Of a stretch of DNA of 14,506 bases, positions 14,487 to 14,506 are shown piece by piece (positions within the stretch are counted from its first letter, which is position 1; the number at the start of each line of letters is the position of its first letter). The DNA lies in assembly GCA_003250235.1 (NCBI GenBank), contig QKGY01000423.1, positions 1 to 14,506 on the forward strand. Direction: 5' to 3'. The stretch is from Desulfuromonadaceae bacterium. GTDB taxonomy: Bacteria > Desulfobacterota > Desulfuromonadia > Desulfuromonadales > SZUA-540. Under the pieces are notes generated by a model. It did no database searches and was not told where the DNA came from. It worked only from the letters and a program-made list of their open reading frames with translations. The translations under genes were made by a program, and so were the position numbers.

Positions 14487-14506
14487 TCAGTCCGCTTTCT
14501 TTTCCG
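14487..14506 (-). CDS. Possible 3' end of the gene before ftsW (murD by cluster order)
   Basis: On the minus strand the last bases read as codons for E-K-K-A-D followed by TGA, which abuts the ftsW ATG. In this cluster type murD usually precedes ftsW. Five codons cannot identify a gene, so the name is a guess from gene order. Confidence 0.3.

Overview
The window looks like chromosome of a Desulfuromonadales-type bacterium (the Geobacter / Desulfuromonas / Pelobacter grouping). It is GC-rich and Gram-negative. It combines a division and cell-wall (dcw) cluster with an outer-membrane porin and two multiheme c-type cytochromes. This assignment is inferred from gene content and was not confirmed by a database search. 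Every gene I can support is on the minus strand, so transcription runs from high to low coordinates.

Region 1 (14506 down to 5724) is the distal half of a dcw cluster, in transcription order: a possible last few codons of the gene before ftsW, then ftsW, murG, murC, murB, ddl, ftsQ, ftsA and ftsZ. The genes overlap by 4 nt or are separated by tens of bases at most; the largest gap is 84 nt, between ftsA and ftsZ. Together they make UDP-MurNAc and D-Ala-D-Ala, complete lipid II, and build the FtsZ/FtsA/FtsQ/FtsW divisome. FtsZ appears to carry two copies of the C-terminal interaction motif, which is unusual to see so clearly.

Region 2 (5723 to 5402) is a 322-base non-coding stretch after ftsZ. 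It holds a strong intrinsic terminator (5497-5527), a weaker terminator-like hairpin (5559-5579), and an inverted-repeat-rich stretch upstream of both that I could not assign to a known RNA family.

Region 3 (5401 to 3680) is one gene for a radical SAM protein with a B12-binding-like N-terminal region and a C-terminal cysteine cluster.

Region 4 (3679 to 178) begins with a promoter-like region and then a three-gene unit: a beta-barrel porin-like protein, a small 5-heme lipoprotein cytochrome, and a large 17-heme lipoprotein cytochrome built from repeated tetraheme modules. This has the make-up of a porin-cytochrome conduit that carries electrons across the outer membrane. It is the most interesting part of the window.

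Region 5 (177 to 1) holds a promoter and the first 33 codons of a thiol peroxidase (tpx), which runs off the window edge. I saw no tRNA or rRNA genes, insertion sequences, phage genes or CRISPR arrays.
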